DNA of 51,026 bases from Roseibium sp. TrichSKD4 (GCF_000148725.1 NZ_GL476310.1:316512-367537); one strand, 5' to 3'; counted from the stretch's first letter, positions 42,031 to 51,006 are shown. Made by a program: numbers and translations. The notes: a model not told the origin generated them from the sequence alone.

Positions 42031-42309
42031 AACGGTATCCTTTCAATCGGTCATAGTTGAAAGCCACAAGACCGATTGGTTTTGCAGCAGATTAGTCGAC
42101 GTTGAAGGGAAGATCGTTCAGGCCGCAGGAAATCTGCGCAGTCACAAAGTTCGTCAAACAAAATCGATGATGCCAAACTACGCCGATTCACGTATCAGCG
42201 CAAGGGAATTCGGTCACGCAAACATGGGCTTGCGATTATTAACAAGGCCCTAAGCAGATTGCCGCGCGTGGGATGTGAGAGGCGCGAGGGGCTCAGATAA
42301 GCTGAGTTA

Positions 42310-43368
42310 TCAGCTCATCCAGCGCAGTGTTTTTGCCTGAACCGGGTTTTCAAACGGCCGGTTTTCAGCCTGCGATTTGTCCCATTCCCGTTTTAACTGC
42401 ATCCACCAGCGGCCTTGGGTATCAGCATCGTTGATCAGCATGAGCTTCGGATTGAACTCAAGGCCTTCGCGCTGCTGAATGACAACCTCGCGGTCTTGGT
42501 TCAAAAAGACATTCATAAGGTGTTTGACCAGTGGCTTGAGCGGCTTGACCCAGTCCATCGTTGTCCAGAACAGCTGCCGGACTTCTGTTTCATCCGGCGT
42601 TACCGGAGTAATCGTGGTCAAGCCGACCACAGAGTGCTTTGAGCCCTTGATATGTTCGATACGCAATCCCGGCAGGGCGTATCTGATTTCTGTTGTCACA
42701 TCATCGCCCAGCACTTTGTAGGCAATATTTTGCGGTGGCAACGTGTGGCGTACCATGGCCCAGCCGAGGTCTGCCGGTTCGAACTGCTTTTCCTTCGCCC
42801 TGAGCTTCGTGGCATTTTTCTTGAACCACCAGGAGGTATGAACGAACGCTGCATGGGTAGGGTCCATAAGCCCAAGCGCAGCGTGGTCTACTGAGCAGAC
42901 AAAGGGTTGCATGATGTCGACAGTGGGGGCGCTGTCGACAGCAAAGTCAGGCAGCATAGGCGGGTGCGGCTGGCGCCCATCTTCCGGTTTTTCACCATTG
43001 GCGGCAAAATAGACCCAGATCAGACCTTGTTGCTCAATTGCCGGGTAGGCACCGCAGGTGATCCTGGAATAGTCAATGGTCTGGTATTCATGCGTGGAGG
43101 GAATGTCGACACATGTGCCATCCGTGTCGAACTTCCAGCCATGATAGCAACATTGAACATGTTTGCCATCAAACCATCCGTGGCGAAGCGGGATGCCTCG
43201 GTGGGGACAAATATCGCGCAAGGCGAAAACCTTGCCGTTTTCATCGCGGCCCAAAAGCACCAGCTCGCCCATCAGCTTTTTGCCGGTCATGGCGCCTTTT
43301 TTGATCTCCCGGTCCGGGCAGGCCACATACCAGAGCCCGCGCAGAAGATCAGCTTGTAATTTGTCCAC
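42310..43368 (-). CDS. Rieske [2Fe-2S] aromatic ring-hydroxylating oxygenase, VanA/PaO-like
   Basis: 352 residues. The Rieske cluster ligands are in CPHRGIPLRHGW and QCCYHGWKFD (residues about 50-80). The mononuclear iron site follows as DHAALGLMDPTHAAFVH, with Asp and two His. The size and spacing match single-subunit terminal oxygenases such as vanillate O-demethylase or pheophorbide oxygenase-like proteins. No reductase gene is adjacent, so its electron donor is encoded elsewhere. The substrate is unknown. Confidence 0.88.
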   Translation of the reverse strand: MDKLQADLLRGLWYVACPDREIKKGAMTGKKLMGELVLLGRDENGKVFALRDICPHRGIPLRHGWFDGKHVQCCYHGWKFDTDGTCVDIPSTHEYQTIDYSRITCGAYPAIEQQGLIWVYFAANGEKPEDGRQPHPPMLPDFAVDSAPTVDIMQPFVCSVDHAALGLMDPTHAAFVHTSWWFKKNATKLRAKEKQFEPADLGWAMVRHTLPPQNIAYKVLGDDVTTEIRYALPGLRIEHIKGSKHSVVGLTTITPVTPDETEVRQLFWTTMDWVKPLKPLVKHLMNVFLNQDREVVIQQREGLEFNPKLMLINDADTQGRWWMQLKREWDKSQAENRPFENPVQAKTLRWMS

Positions 43369-43476
43369 GATGAATACCCTTCAAACACACATCCGTTCTC
43401 TCGAATGCGGGCAAGATTTACCCGAGGTTCCAATGCGCCTCAAGTGGGGGAGTTACGGAGAAATGCGAAGGGGGTG

Positions 43477-44049
43477 TTAAGCGGTCAATTCCGCCAAATT
43501 GGAAAGCTGCGTGCCAGAGCCAGCATAAAGCGAACTGACGGAAGCGCGTTGTTGGCTGAACTCAAGGTCGCCAAAGTTGCCCTCGATGTTCGATGCGCTG
43601 GCGCGGCGAACGGATAGCCCTGTCTCACTGGAGTAAGAAACACGCTCATAGGAGACAAACTCGGCCGAAATGGTTTGATCGCCGATCTGCGCTTCTATTG
43701 TCGTGGTGGTTGTCGTTCCACTCTCGTAGGTCACATTCGGCTCGCCAGCCTCTTCAACCCCGAGAGCAGACTTCAGTTTCCCAGCCGTATTTTGATAATC
43801 CTCGACTGTGGCAAGGCCGGTCTTTTCTTCGTCTCCCTCTTCGCGGCCTTTCTCAACGGCCTCGCGGAGAGCGGCGATAACAACAGCGTCTTCTTCCGCC
43901 TTGTCAGCTGCTGATTCCAGCAAACTGACAGCTGGTGCTTTCGAGGAGCTCTCTTCTTCCGCTTGTTTCGAGTTGCCGAACTGCCCCTGACCAAATGACG
44001 CCGTGAAAACACTGGCGGATTGCGTGGTCGTCTCTATGGAAATTTGCAT
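43477..44049 (-). CDS. Acidic Ser/Thr/Glu-rich protein of unknown function
   Basis: 190 residues with no membrane helix or signal peptide. The first half is rich in Glu, Lys and Ala (KAEEDAVVIAALREAVEKGR), probably helical. The middle has a run of six Thr (SGTTTTTTIEAQ), and the second half reads like beta strands (ISAEFVSYERVSYSSETGL). No Cys. I recognise no family. The style is reminiscent of small flagellar or secreted proteins, but no such gene is near. It is a single-gene unit upstream of the Rieske gene. Confidence 0.6.
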   Translation of the reverse strand: MQISIETTTQSASVFTASFGQGQFGNSKQAEEESSSKAPAVSLLESAADKAEEDAVVIAALREAVEKGREEGDEEKTGLATVEDYQNTAGKLKSALGVEEAGEPNVTYESGTTTTTTIEAQIGDQTISAEFVSYERVSYSSETGLSVRRASASNIEGNFGDLEFSQQRASVSSLYAGSGTQLSNLAELTA

Positions 44050-44132
44050 GACCCGGCGTTCCCGTTGAAAGGCTGAGAGCGAACTCTAACCACACCGTCA
44101 GTCAAAACTGTTAACAGGCCGTTAACCTTCTT

Positions 44133-44798
44133 TCAGCCAGCGGCAGAAAAACACCGATTCAGGAACCGGCCGCCCAGAACCATTGCGCGTTCATCGATAG
44201 AATGACCAAGGCCTTCTAAAAGATGCCCCTCTACAGCAACGCCGGCGTTGGAAAGGGCCTTAGCGCCCGCGTCCAAATGATAAGGAGGAACAACATCGTC
44301 TTCAGCGCCATGCACCATCAGAACCGGCGTAGTGGTGTTTACACCTTGAAGCTGGTCAGGAGCTGGCAAAAGGCCTGAATAGGCCAGTATGCCTTTTGGC
44401 GGTGCAGTGCGCCGCAAACCTGTATGCAAGGCCATCATGGCTCCTTGGCTGAAGCCGACCAGAGTCATGTCGTTGTCGGACAATCCATACCGCTGCAGTT
44501 CATTGTCCAAAAAGGTGTCGAGAAGTGCGCGGGCGGCCTCGGAGCCGAGACTGTATTCGTGCATGTCGCGCTCCTGAAGAGCAAACCACTGCCGCCCGCC
44601 AAGGACTTCAAAAGGCAGAGGTTCTGGCGCATTCGGAGCAACGAATACAGCATCAGGCAAGGTTTCGGACCACGCGCGTCCAAGATCAATCAGATCCTCG
44701 CCATCAGCTCCATAACCATGGAGGATGACAACCAATTGGCGCGGCGGATTTCCGGATTTCGGCGTAAAACGAGGGCCTGAAAGGTCCAAAGGGTGCAT
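44133..44798 (-). CDS. Alpha/beta hydrolase, carboxylesterase/phospholipase family
   Basis: 221 residues of the Abhydrolase_2 group. The oxyanion segment is VVILHGYGADGEDLI, the nucleophile is in VGFSQGAMMA, the acid is in MVHGAEDDVVP, and the His is in EGLGHSID. These cytoplasmic serine esterases cleave short acyl esters or lysophospholipids. It stands about 80 bases downstream of the divergent cold-shock gene terminator and appears to be its own unit. Confidence 0.9.
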   Translation of the reverse strand: MHPLDLSGPRFTPKSGNPPRQLVVILHGYGADGEDLIDLGRAWSETLPDAVFVAPNAPEPLPFEVLGGRQWFALQERDMHEYSLGSEAARALLDTFLDNELQRYGLSDNDMTLVGFSQGAMMALHTGLRRTAPPKGILAYSGLLPAPDQLQGVNTTTPVLMVHGAEDDVVPPYHLDAGAKALSNAGVAVEGHLLEGLGHSIDERAMVLGGRFLNRCFSAAG

Positions 44799-44835
44799 GT
44801 TTGAAGCAGAACCAATTCTGAAATGCGCAAAACAA

Positions 44836-44856
44836 AAGGGCGGTCAGACCGCCCTT
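44836..44856 (-). terminator. Rho-independent terminator of the divergent cold-shock gene
   Basis: AAGGGCGGTC and GACCGCCCTT form a 10-bp stem around one base. On the minus strand the stem is followed by TTGTTTT. Confidence 0.75.
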
Positions 44857-44880
44857 GGGTTTTGGGATTTGATACGTGCG

Positions 44881-45081
44881 TTACAGGACCTTAAGGTCCT
44901 CCGCGACAGCTTGCCCGCGGCGGTATTCGAGATCAAATGCGACCAATTGGCCTTCAGTCAACGTCTCAATACCGGAACGCTTCAGCGCATTTTTATAGAC
45001 GAGAACTTCTTTTCCGTCCTGCGGTTCGATGGAGCCGAGGCCCCGACCAACATCAAACCATTTTACGTTTCCATGTAACAT
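44881..45081 (-). CDS. Divergent cold-shock-domain protein
   Basis: 66 residues with the cold-shock fold outline GNVKWFDVGRGLGSIEPQDG, then VLVYKNALKRSG and LTEGQLVAFDLEYRRGQAVAEDL. The usual RNP1 (KGYGFI) has become RGLGSI and RNP2 (VFVHI) has become VLVYK, so the exposed aromatic residues that stack on RNA bases are mostly lost. Only Trp9 and Phe10 remain in place. It is either a variant binder or a regulatory paralogue of the standard CspA encoded 3 kb away. It has its own terminator. Confidence 0.85.
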   Translation of the reverse strand: MLHGNVKWFDVGRGLGSIEPQDGKEVLVYKNALKRSGIETLTEGQLVAFDLEYRRGQAVAEDLKVL

Positions 45082-45402
45082 GGTTGCTTCTTTCCAAATT
45101 TCTTGCAGCGTTCAAACACTCCGCTTCTAGTCGAAGAATGAAACGCCGAGATGACAGTAAATAAAACGAAGGCTGCCTATCAGGTGCTTCGTCACGCAAG
45201 ACCAAGTGGAGGTCGCATAATTTACGTTGCGACAACCTTGGGTGCGTATGGTTAACAAATTGCTGCTTTTCAACGATTTATGCAAGTTTCGGCTAAATTC
45301 CGGCCCTCGCAGCAGCTACTTTGTGAAAATAAGATGTGTGTTCTTAAGTATTTTTTCAAGGGGCAATGAGTGTGCCCCCGATTGGACACACTCAAAACGT
45401 GA
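45082..45402. other. AT-rich intergenic region
   Basis: The 321 bases between the divergent cold-shock gene and ytoQ, both minus, hold no supportable gene. TGAGTGTG and CACACTCA near 45368-45394 can form an 8-bp stem shortly after the ytoQ stop but lack a T tract. The right-hand part should include the cold-shock gene promoter and leader. Confidence 0.45.
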
Positions 45403-45861
45403 TTAGCGAGACAGTTCCCCGCGGATCACATACCGCAGGATTTCAACCACCTGTTCTGAGGTTTCCGCGACTGCGAGAGCTGCGGCATCGACCTCTTTCA
45501 AGGGGTGGGTCAGGCTTTCGTCATGCAAGATGATGAGTGATTTGCCAAGCGCTGCCGCATACCCCGCATCAAAGGCCGCATTCCACTGCTTGTACTTGTC
45601 ACCAAAGCGCACCACGACAATGTCGGATTGCTCGATCAAGGTACGGGTGCGGATAGCATTCATCTTCGCGCCCTTGTTGTCGTACCAAAATTTCTTTTCC
45701 TCGCCCCCAAGGATCACGGCACCGCAATCATCGCTGGCGTCGTGGTCAGTGACCGGAGCTGCAAAGGAAATCGGCAGATCAAGCTTTTCACACCCCTCAG
45801 TGATGCGTTCTCGCCAATCAGTATGAATTTCACCAGACAGGTAGACGTGCCAGTCTTGCAT
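45403..45861 (-). CDS. YtoQ family protein
   Basis: 152 residues closely matching the YtoQ family: start WHVYLSGEIHTDWRERI, then VTDHDASDDCG, KFWYDNKGAKMNAIRTRTL and DIVVVRFGDKYKQWNAAFDA. The fold is thought to be related to nucleoside 2-deoxyribosyltransferases, but the activity is not known. It lies 44 bases after the next-upstream minus-strand gene and may share its transcript. Confidence 0.88.
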   Translation of the reverse strand: MQDWHVYLSGEIHTDWRERITEGCEKLDLPISFAAPVTDHDASDDCGAVILGGEEKKFWYDNKGAKMNAIRTRTLIEQSDIVVVRFGDKYKQWNAAFDAGYAAALGKSLIILHDESLTHPLKEVDAAALAVAETSEQVVEILRYVIRGELSR

Positions 45862-45905
45862 GGAAGGCTCCTTGAGTGTCGTTGGTCGGTAGCGATTGCC
45901 AAGCT

Positions 45906-46781
45906 CTAACCAGGTTTGACATCACTCTGATAAAGGGCGGGCAGGGCTACGCGATAGCTGGGATACTGAAACTGGTAGCCAAGTTCGGATTTCACGCGCG
46001 CATTGGAAACACGTTTGTTCTCGCCGTAAAACGACCGCGCCATCGGTGAAAGGTCAGCCGTTTCAAATGGAACTTCTGGGGGCGGCTCAATGCCAAGCAA
46101 CTCCGCAGCATAGGTGACAACATCTTGCGGAGAAGCTGGTTCATCATCCGTTACGTTGTAAATCCGGGTGCGTGGGTTCGCCATGGCGGCTTTTACAGCC
46201 CCTGCAATGTCGGCGACATGAATCCGATTGAACACCTGCCCCGGTTTGATCAAACGCCGGGCGCGTCCCTTCTTGAAGTTCTGAAAGGTGTTGCGGCCGG
46301 GGCCGTAAATGCCGGACAGGCGGAAGATTTGAACGGGTGTGCCCGTCTCTTCCGCAAACGCCAACCAAGAATTCTCTGCATCCACGCGTTGGATGGAACG
46401 CTCGGAAACTGGCTTGCACACTGTGTCTTCGTCTACCCACGCACCATCGTGGTTGCCATAAACGCCTACAGTTGAAAGGTAGCCCAGCCATTTTGGTTTG
46501 GCGGTCTGCAGGGCACTGCGACAGGCATTGAGCACTGGATCGCCGGATGCATTCGGGGCAATCGAAACAAGAACGTGAGTGGCCTGTTCAAGCGCTGACA
46601 ACAGCTCGTCTGAGGCGGTTTCGCCATCGAACAGAATTGGTGAGATGTTGGCTTCTGCCAGTTGAGCGGCTTTTCCCTCGGATCGCGTTGTTCCGCCGAT
46701 CCAGTCAAACTGATCCCTTATATTTTCGATGATGGCGCGTGAGGAGAAGCCAACGCCAAATACAAAGAGGCGATCCGTCAT
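45906..46781 (-). CDS. NAD(P)-binding epimerase-like protein (extended SDR, YeeZ-like)
   Basis: About 291 residues from ATG 46781, with GGAGC 9 bases upstream inside the end of the preceding gene. An atypical Rossmann start LFVFGVGFSSRAI, then GYLSTVGVYGNHDGAWVDED, FRLSGIYGPGRN and HVADIAGAV resemble YeeZ and other NAD-dependent epimerase-like proteins. The usual YxxxK Tyr is not in its normal place. The start of this gene falls just before the stop of the TrmH-type methyltransferase gene, so the genes are coupled. Confidence 0.82.
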   Translation of the reverse strand: MTDRLFVFGVGFSSRAIIENIRDQFDWIGGTTRSEGKAAQLAEANISPILFDGETASDELLSALEQATHVLVSIAPNASGDPVLNACRSALQTAKPKWLGYLSTVGVYGNHDGAWVDEDTVCKPVSERSIQRVDAENSWLAFAEETGTPVQIFRLSGIYGPGRNTFQNFKKGRARRLIKPGQVFNRIHVADIAGAVKAAMANPRTRIYNVTDDEPASPQDVVTYAAELLGIEPPPEVPFETADLSPMARSFYGENKRVSNARVKSELGYQFQYPSYRVALPALYQSDVKPG

Positions 46782-46785
46782 GGGG

Positions 46786-47625
46786 TCAAAGCTCCAGGTG
46801 GTTTCGGCGAATTTCGTAAAGGGTGATGCCAGTGGCCACAGCAAGGTTGAGACTGTCTGCCTGTCCGACTTGCGGGATGCGGATCAGTGTCTTGCAAACT
46901 CGGGTCATTGAAGCGTCTAAGCCTTGTTGCTCGTTGCCCATCAACAAAAGCACGGGTTCCGCGTAATCGGCGGTTCGATAATCGACGGAGCCTTCCAGAT
47001 GAGTTCCAACGACCGGTCCGGGCCACTTCTTGGCAAAGTCCAAAAAGGCGTCCTTGGCGGTCTTGATGATCGGAACATGGAAAAGCGAGCCCATCGTGGC
47101 ACGAACGGTTTCAACCGCAAACGGGTCGGTACAGTCTCCAACCAAAACAACACCGCTGGCTCCCACCGCATCAATTGTGCGAATGACAGTTCCAAGGTTG
47201 CCGGGATCGCGCACGCGGTCCAGGGCGACCCAGGTTGCGGCCGAGTTCGGATCAATGTTGGAAAGACTGACCGTCTTTTGCTCATAGACCCCGACAACCA
47301 TTTGAGGGTTGTCCTTGCGGGTCATGGCCGAAAGAATGGCAGTGTTCACTTCCAGAATGAGCGCGCCACGTGCCTTGGCGCTGGCGGCGGCCTGTTGAGC
47401 AATCGGGTTCTCTCTGGCCTCAGGGCCAAGTGCGAGATAGCGGACATCCCACCCGGCTTCCAAGGCGTCAGTGGCCAGTTTCAGCCCTTCGGCCACAAAC
47501 AGCCCGGACTGGGTGCGGTGCTTGCGCTGGGCAATCAGCCCCTTGATCTCTTTGACAATCGGGTTGGCGTGACTGGTGATTTGTTTCACCGCGCCGACGC
47601 GGGGCGCTTTGCCGGACGTATTCAT
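46786..47625 (-). CDS. TrmH/SpoU family RNA 2'-O-methyltransferase
   Basis: 279 residues. The N-terminal RNA-binding part (VGAVKQITSHANPIVKEIKG) is followed by the SPOUT knot with motif 1 RDPGNLGTVIRTIDA, motif 2 LLLMGNEQQGLD and motif 3 QVGQADSLNLAVATGITLYE. These enzymes methylate a ribose in rRNA or tRNA using SAM. The target nucleotide is not readable here. It overlaps the start of the upstream methyltransferase gene region by 4 bases and leads into the epimerase-like gene. Confidence 0.9.
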   Translation of the reverse strand: MNTSGKAPRVGAVKQITSHANPIVKEIKGLIAQRKHRTQSGLFVAEGLKLATDALEAGWDVRYLALGPEARENPIAQQAAASAKARGALILEVNTAILSAMTRKDNPQMVVGVYEQKTVSLSNIDPNSAATWVALDRVRDPGNLGTVIRTIDAVGASGVVLVGDCTDPFAVETVRATMGSLFHVPIIKTAKDAFLDFAKKWPGPVVGTHLEGSVDYRTADYAEPVLLLMGNEQQGLDASMTRVCKTLIRIPQVGQADSLNLAVATGITLYEIRRNHLEL

Positions 47626-48602
47626 CGACTGCTCCAGCGCGAAAACAACGATGTTGAGAGCGCGCGCTGGCCAACATCTTCTCGGATGACCAATTCTCCT
47701 GATTCCAGCCGTCCACCTTGGTGCGACAATGTCTCAGCCATCAGTTCGTGCATGGCGAGGAAACTGGAGCGGATGGCATAGGCCGTCAAGATCATGAACA
47801 ATGCATCCTTGGCCAAAAGCTTCTGCAAATCGCTCAACATGCCCGGCAGGGACTCATAGATGTCCCACACCTCCCCCTTGGGGCCGCGGCCATATTTGGG
47901 TGGGTCCAGAATGATGCCATCATAGGTGCTTCCGCGTCGAACTTCGCGCGCAACGAATTTGGATGCATCTTCGCATATCCACCTGATCGGCAGGTCGTCG
48001 AGGCCGGAGAGGGTCTGATTTTCCCGCGCATAGGTTATCGCTTTTTTGGACGCATCAATATGCGTAACCTGAGCGCCTTCGCTTGCGGGAAGCAGAGAGG
48101 CAAGACCGGTATAGCCGAAGAGGTTTAGGATTTTGATAGGCTTGTCTGGCGCACGTTTTCGCTCTGCACGGATCTTGCCATTTACCCAGTTCCAGTGGGC
48201 AGCTTGCTCTGGAAAAACGCCGACATGGCGAAAAGACATGAATCGCCCGTGATAACGCGCCGGGCCATAGGCCATTTCCCATGTCTCCGGAACATTGCCG
48301 GAAAACTTCCAGCGACCGGGGCCTTCTTCGTCCGTGTCTCCGGAAAAGACAGCATCCGCCCGCTCCCATTGCGCAGGTTTCAGACGGCGGGATCCCATGG
48401 CCTGTGGCTCAGGGCGGACAATGGTAAAGCGTCCGTAGCGTTCCAGTTTTTGCCCTTCACCCATGTCGAGCAGTTTGTAATCCTTCCATCCCGTTGTTTC
48501 AAGAATGAGAGGATAGCCTGCGACCGGTGCAGATCCATGTGCGGCGAAATGTGATGCGGATGGTGTCTCGGACAAAGCGCTACCTGAAGCCAGAACAGTC
48601 AA
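47622..48602 (-). CDS. Class I SAM-dependent RNA methyltransferase (COG1092, RlmI/RlmK-like)
   Basis: 326 residues. The SAM site is ILNLFGYTGLASLLPASEGA, with VTHIDASKKAITYARENQ, and the catalytic motif is ILDPPKYGRGPKGE. This matches the COG1092 group of rRNA cytosine or guanine methyltransferases, without the N-terminal PUA domain of RlmI. It overlaps the TrmH-type gene by 4 bases, so two RNA methyltransferases are translated together. The start is uncertain; the residues before the Gly-Tyr-Pro segment near 28 may be too many. Confidence 0.87.
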   Translation of the reverse strand: MTVLASGSALSETPSASHFAAHGSAPVAGYPLILETTGWKDYKLLDMGEGQKLERYGRFTIVRPEPQAMGSRRLKPAQWERADAVFSGDTDEEGPGRWKFSGNVPETWEMAYGPARYHGRFMSFRHVGVFPEQAAHWNWVNGKIRAERKRAPDKPIKILNLFGYTGLASLLPASEGAQVTHIDASKKAITYARENQTLSGLDDLPIRWICEDASKFVAREVRRGSTYDGIILDPPKYGRGPKGEVWDIYESLPGMLSDLQKLLAKDALFMILTAYAIRSSFLAMHELMAETLSHQGGRLESGELVIREDVGQRALSTSLFSRWSSR

Positions 48603-48699
48603 AAGATGACTGAGGCCCTAAGGGAACAGCGGGTCTGGGTCAATCGCCTTTTTTGCTAGCGCCGGACACGAAGTCGAGCCGGAAATCAGGCAATTTCGG

Positions 48700-49458
48700 T
48701 CAAACGTGCTGGCCACCATTGATGTGGATTTCACCGCCCGTGACATAGGAGGACGGCGAGGTGCAGAGAAAGTGAATTGTCTCAGCCACCTCATTCGGCA
48801 TGCCCAAACGGCGCATCGGGATGGTTTCGACAAGCTTCTCGGTACCCGGCGACAAAATGGATGTGTCGATTTCACCCGGTGCAATCGCGTTGACCCGCAC
48901 ACCATGAGGGCCAAAATCTGCGGCCATTTCACGTGTCAAAGAGGCGAGAGCGGCTTTGGAGGTCGCATAGGCCGTGCCGGCAAAGGGGTGGACACGACTT
49001 CCGGCAATGGATGTCACATTGACGATGGAACCTTCTGCTGCCTTCAGCTCCTCAAATAGTCCGCGGCCGAGCATGATTGGCGCGAAGAAATTGACCTGAA
49101 AAACATGTCGCCATGTGTGCATGGGAGTGGACAATGAATCCAGCCGCGCGCCGCCGTCCCCCTTCGGGCTTATGCCGGCATTGTTGACCAAGGCGTTCAA
49201 ACGAGAACCATGAGGCTGTAGCCGTTTGCGGATTTCCTGCACTGCGTAACCGAGGTTTTCCGGGTCCGACAAATCCACCTGAATGTGATCTTCCGGCCCC
49301 ATCGGCCACGGACATTTGTCTGAAAATGCATGACGGGAACAGGTGATCACACGCCAACCGGCTGCGGAAAACCGCTTCACGGTTGCATGGCCGATGCCTC
49401 GGCTTGCGCCTGTGAGAACAAGGGTTTGCCGGTCATCATTGGGAGTTTGGGCCTGCAT
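48700..49458 (-). CDS. SDR family oxidoreductase
   Basis: 252 residues. Classical SDR motifs are TGASRGIG (residues 17-24), NNAGIS, catalytic Ser in VTSIAGS and YATSK, with the C-terminal VTGGEIHINGGQ that is typical of FabG-like dehydrogenases. The substrate is unknown. It precedes the RlmI-like gene on the same strand by about 100 bases and is divergent from the Bfd-like gene. Confidence 0.88.
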   Translation of the reverse strand: MQAQTPNDDRQTLVLTGASRGIGHATVKRFSAAGWRVITCSRHAFSDKCPWPMGPEDHIQVDLSDPENLGYAVQEIRKRLQPHGSRLNALVNNAGISPKGDGGARLDSLSTPMHTWRHVFQVNFFAPIMLGRGLFEELKAAEGSIVNVTSIAGSRVHPFAGTAYATSKAALASLTREMAADFGPHGVRVNAIAPGEIDTSILSPGTEKLVETIPMRRLGMPNEVAETIHFLCTSPSSYVTGGEIHINGGQHV

Positions 49459-49498
49459 GGGAAACCTCGAGTGGGTAAAGCGGCGAAGTTGAAAAAAG

Positions 49499-49527
49499 TT
49501 GACTTTTACATGTTAGTTTAGTTTATG
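49499..49527 (+). promoter_or_regulatory. Promoter-like element upstream of the Bfd-like gene
   Basis: TTGACT (49499-49504), 17 bases, then TTTATG (49522-49527). The -35 is good and the -10 weak. It is the best candidate promoter for the bfd-bfr pair. Confidence 0.35.
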
Positions 49528-49586
49528 CGCCAGACTTCTTCTATGCGAAAAACGCGAAACGCGGGATATTTAATTCGGACGGTTGG

Positions 49587-49871
49587 ATGCTTGTTTGCTC
49601 CTGTAATGTGTTAACCGACGATCAATTGCGCAAGGCGGCTGAGGAAATGCGGCAAGACCCGAACGGGAAAATGCCGACCCCCGGTTCCGTCTTCCGACAT
49701 TTGGGGTGCCGTCCCCGTTGTGGCGGCTGCTTTCCAAATGTTATTAAAGTCATTCACGAGGAAGCTCCAGCAAGCTCAGAGCGGTCTGTTTCAGCTGCAA
49801 AGACCAGCTCGACAGCAGTCCCAACCGACACATCGAATGATAAAACGAAGGAATTGACCCATGAAGGGTGA
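49587..49871 (+). CDS. Bacterioferritin-associated ferredoxin-like protein (Bfd)
   Basis: 94 residues. The [2Fe-2S] ligands are C4 and C6 (LVCSCN) and a later CRPRCGGC segment, the CXC...CXXC pattern of the BFD fold. The last 35 residues form a Ser/Thr-rich tail absent from E. coli Bfd. Bfd reduces the bacterioferritin core so that stored iron is released. Its end overlaps the bacterioferritin gene by 11 bases. A promoter-like TTGACT-17-TTTATG lies at 49499-49527. I saw no convincing Irr or Fur box. Confidence 0.87.
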   Translation: MLVCSCNVLTDDQLRKAAEEMRQDPNGKMPTPGSVFRHLGCRPRCGGCFPNVIKVIHEEAPASSERSVSAAKTSSTAVPTDTSNDKTKELTHEG

Positions 49872-50346
49872 CACGCGCGTTATTGAGTATCTCAACAAGG
49901 CTCTGCGTCATGAGCTGACGGCGGTCAACCAGTATTGGCTGCATGCCCGTCTTTTGGACGATTGGGGCTTCGGCAAGCTCGCTGCAAAAGAACTTGCAGA
50001 AGCTGAGGAAGAGCGTGCACACGCTCAAGACCTGATGGACAGGATCTTGTTCCTTGAGGGGCTGCCAAATCTTCAGGTGCTAGATCCGCTGCGCATCGGG
50101 CATTCGGTCAAGGAGTGCATTGAGAGCGACTTGGCTGCGGAATATGTTGCGCGGGCGCTCTATCACGAAGCACGGGAAGTATGCCGGGAAGCTGAGGATT
50201 ATGTGTCCATGAAGTTGTTCGAGCAATTGCTTGCAGACGAAGAGGGGCATATCGATTTTCTGGAAACCCAACTTGGTCTCATCGAGCGCATCGGCATTAA
50301 TGAGTATTCCTTCTTGCAGGCGAAATCTGCTGATCAGGCTGAATAA
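49861..50346 (+). CDS. bfr: Bacterioferritin lacking the haem-ligand methionine
   Basis: 161 residues, full-length Bfr (start [15 protein letters not shown]). All ferroxidase ligands are present in E. coli numbering: Glu18, Glu51, His54, Glu94, Glu127 and His130. Residue 52, the Met that binds haem between subunits, is Arg (EEERAHAQ). The protein should still oxidise and store iron but cannot bind haem in the usual way, unless it forms mixed shells with a second Bfr subunit, as some bacteria do. It is translated with the overlapping Bfd-like gene. Confidence 0.93.
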   Translation: MKGDTRVIEYLNKALRHELTAVNQYWLHARLLDDWGFGKLAAKELAEAEEERAHAQDLMDRILFLEGLPNLQVLDPLRIGHSVKECIESDLAAEYVARALYHEAREVCREAEDYVSMKLFEQLLADEEGHIDFLETQLGLIERIGINEYSFLQAKSADQAE

Positions 50347-50361
50347 ATCCAAAAGCTGATT

Positions 50362-51006
50362 TTATAGTTCGATCACGGAGCCGCCCGCGGCCTCTGCATC
50401 TTCCGCGTCATGTGTCACAAGCAAGACGGGCAGTTTGCGGTCACGGGTGGTGTCAAAAACAAGCTCTCTGACGTCCGCCCGCCGGGAACGGTCCAGGCTC
50501 GAAAACGGCTCGTCCAGCAAAAGGGCCTGCGGTTCGGCGAGGATCAATCGCATCAAGGCAACACGGGTCTGTTGCCCGCCTGACAGTGTTGCCGGATCGC
50601 GTCCCTCAAATCCTCCAAGGCCAACTTCTTCGAGAGCTGCAATGACGCGTTCCAACCGTTGCTGCCGACCTTTGATGGTGCGCGGCAAGGCAAACAGCAG
50701 GTTTTGTCCAACGGACATGTGAGGAAACAGAAGCGGGGATTGGAACATCAGCCCGACATTGCGCGTTTGGGCCGACTGCTCCGTGATGTTGACGCCATTG
50801 AGGGTCACGCGCCCGGTCGCCTCAAAGGCGGCGGGAAGAAACCCTGCAACCAAATTCAATAGTGTCGACTTGCCACTTCCGCTTTCGCCCATGACGGTAA
50901 GGACGTCGCCGGGGCGGATCAGATGATTTACAGCGACCAGACAACGACCCTTCAGGGAAAGGCTGACGTTATCAAATCTGAGACCTTTTTCAGATGTTTC
51001 CAGCAC
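50362..51006 (-). CDS. ABC transporter ATP-binding protein, YnjD-like
   Basis: 214 residues with Walker A GESGSGKST, Q-loop LMFQSPLLFPHMS, signature LSGGQQTRVALMRL, Walker B ALLLDEPFSSLD and H-loop VTHDAEDA. The short length and these motifs resemble YnjD/ThiQ-type importer ATPases. GTG 51006 was chosen because AGAGG lies five bases before it. Matching permease and binding-protein genes would lie beyond the window, upstream on this strand. Confidence 0.88.
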   Translation of the reverse strand: MLETSEKGLRFDNVSLSLKGRCLVAVNHLIRPGDVLTVMGESGSGKSTLLNLVAGFLPAAFEATGRVTLNGVNITEQSAQTRNVGLMFQSPLLFPHMSVGQNLLFALPRTIKGRQQRLERVIAALEEVGLGGFEGRDPATLSGGQQTRVALMRLILAEPQALLLDEPFSSLDRSRRADVRELVFDTTRDRKLPVLLVTHDAEDAEAAGGSVIEL

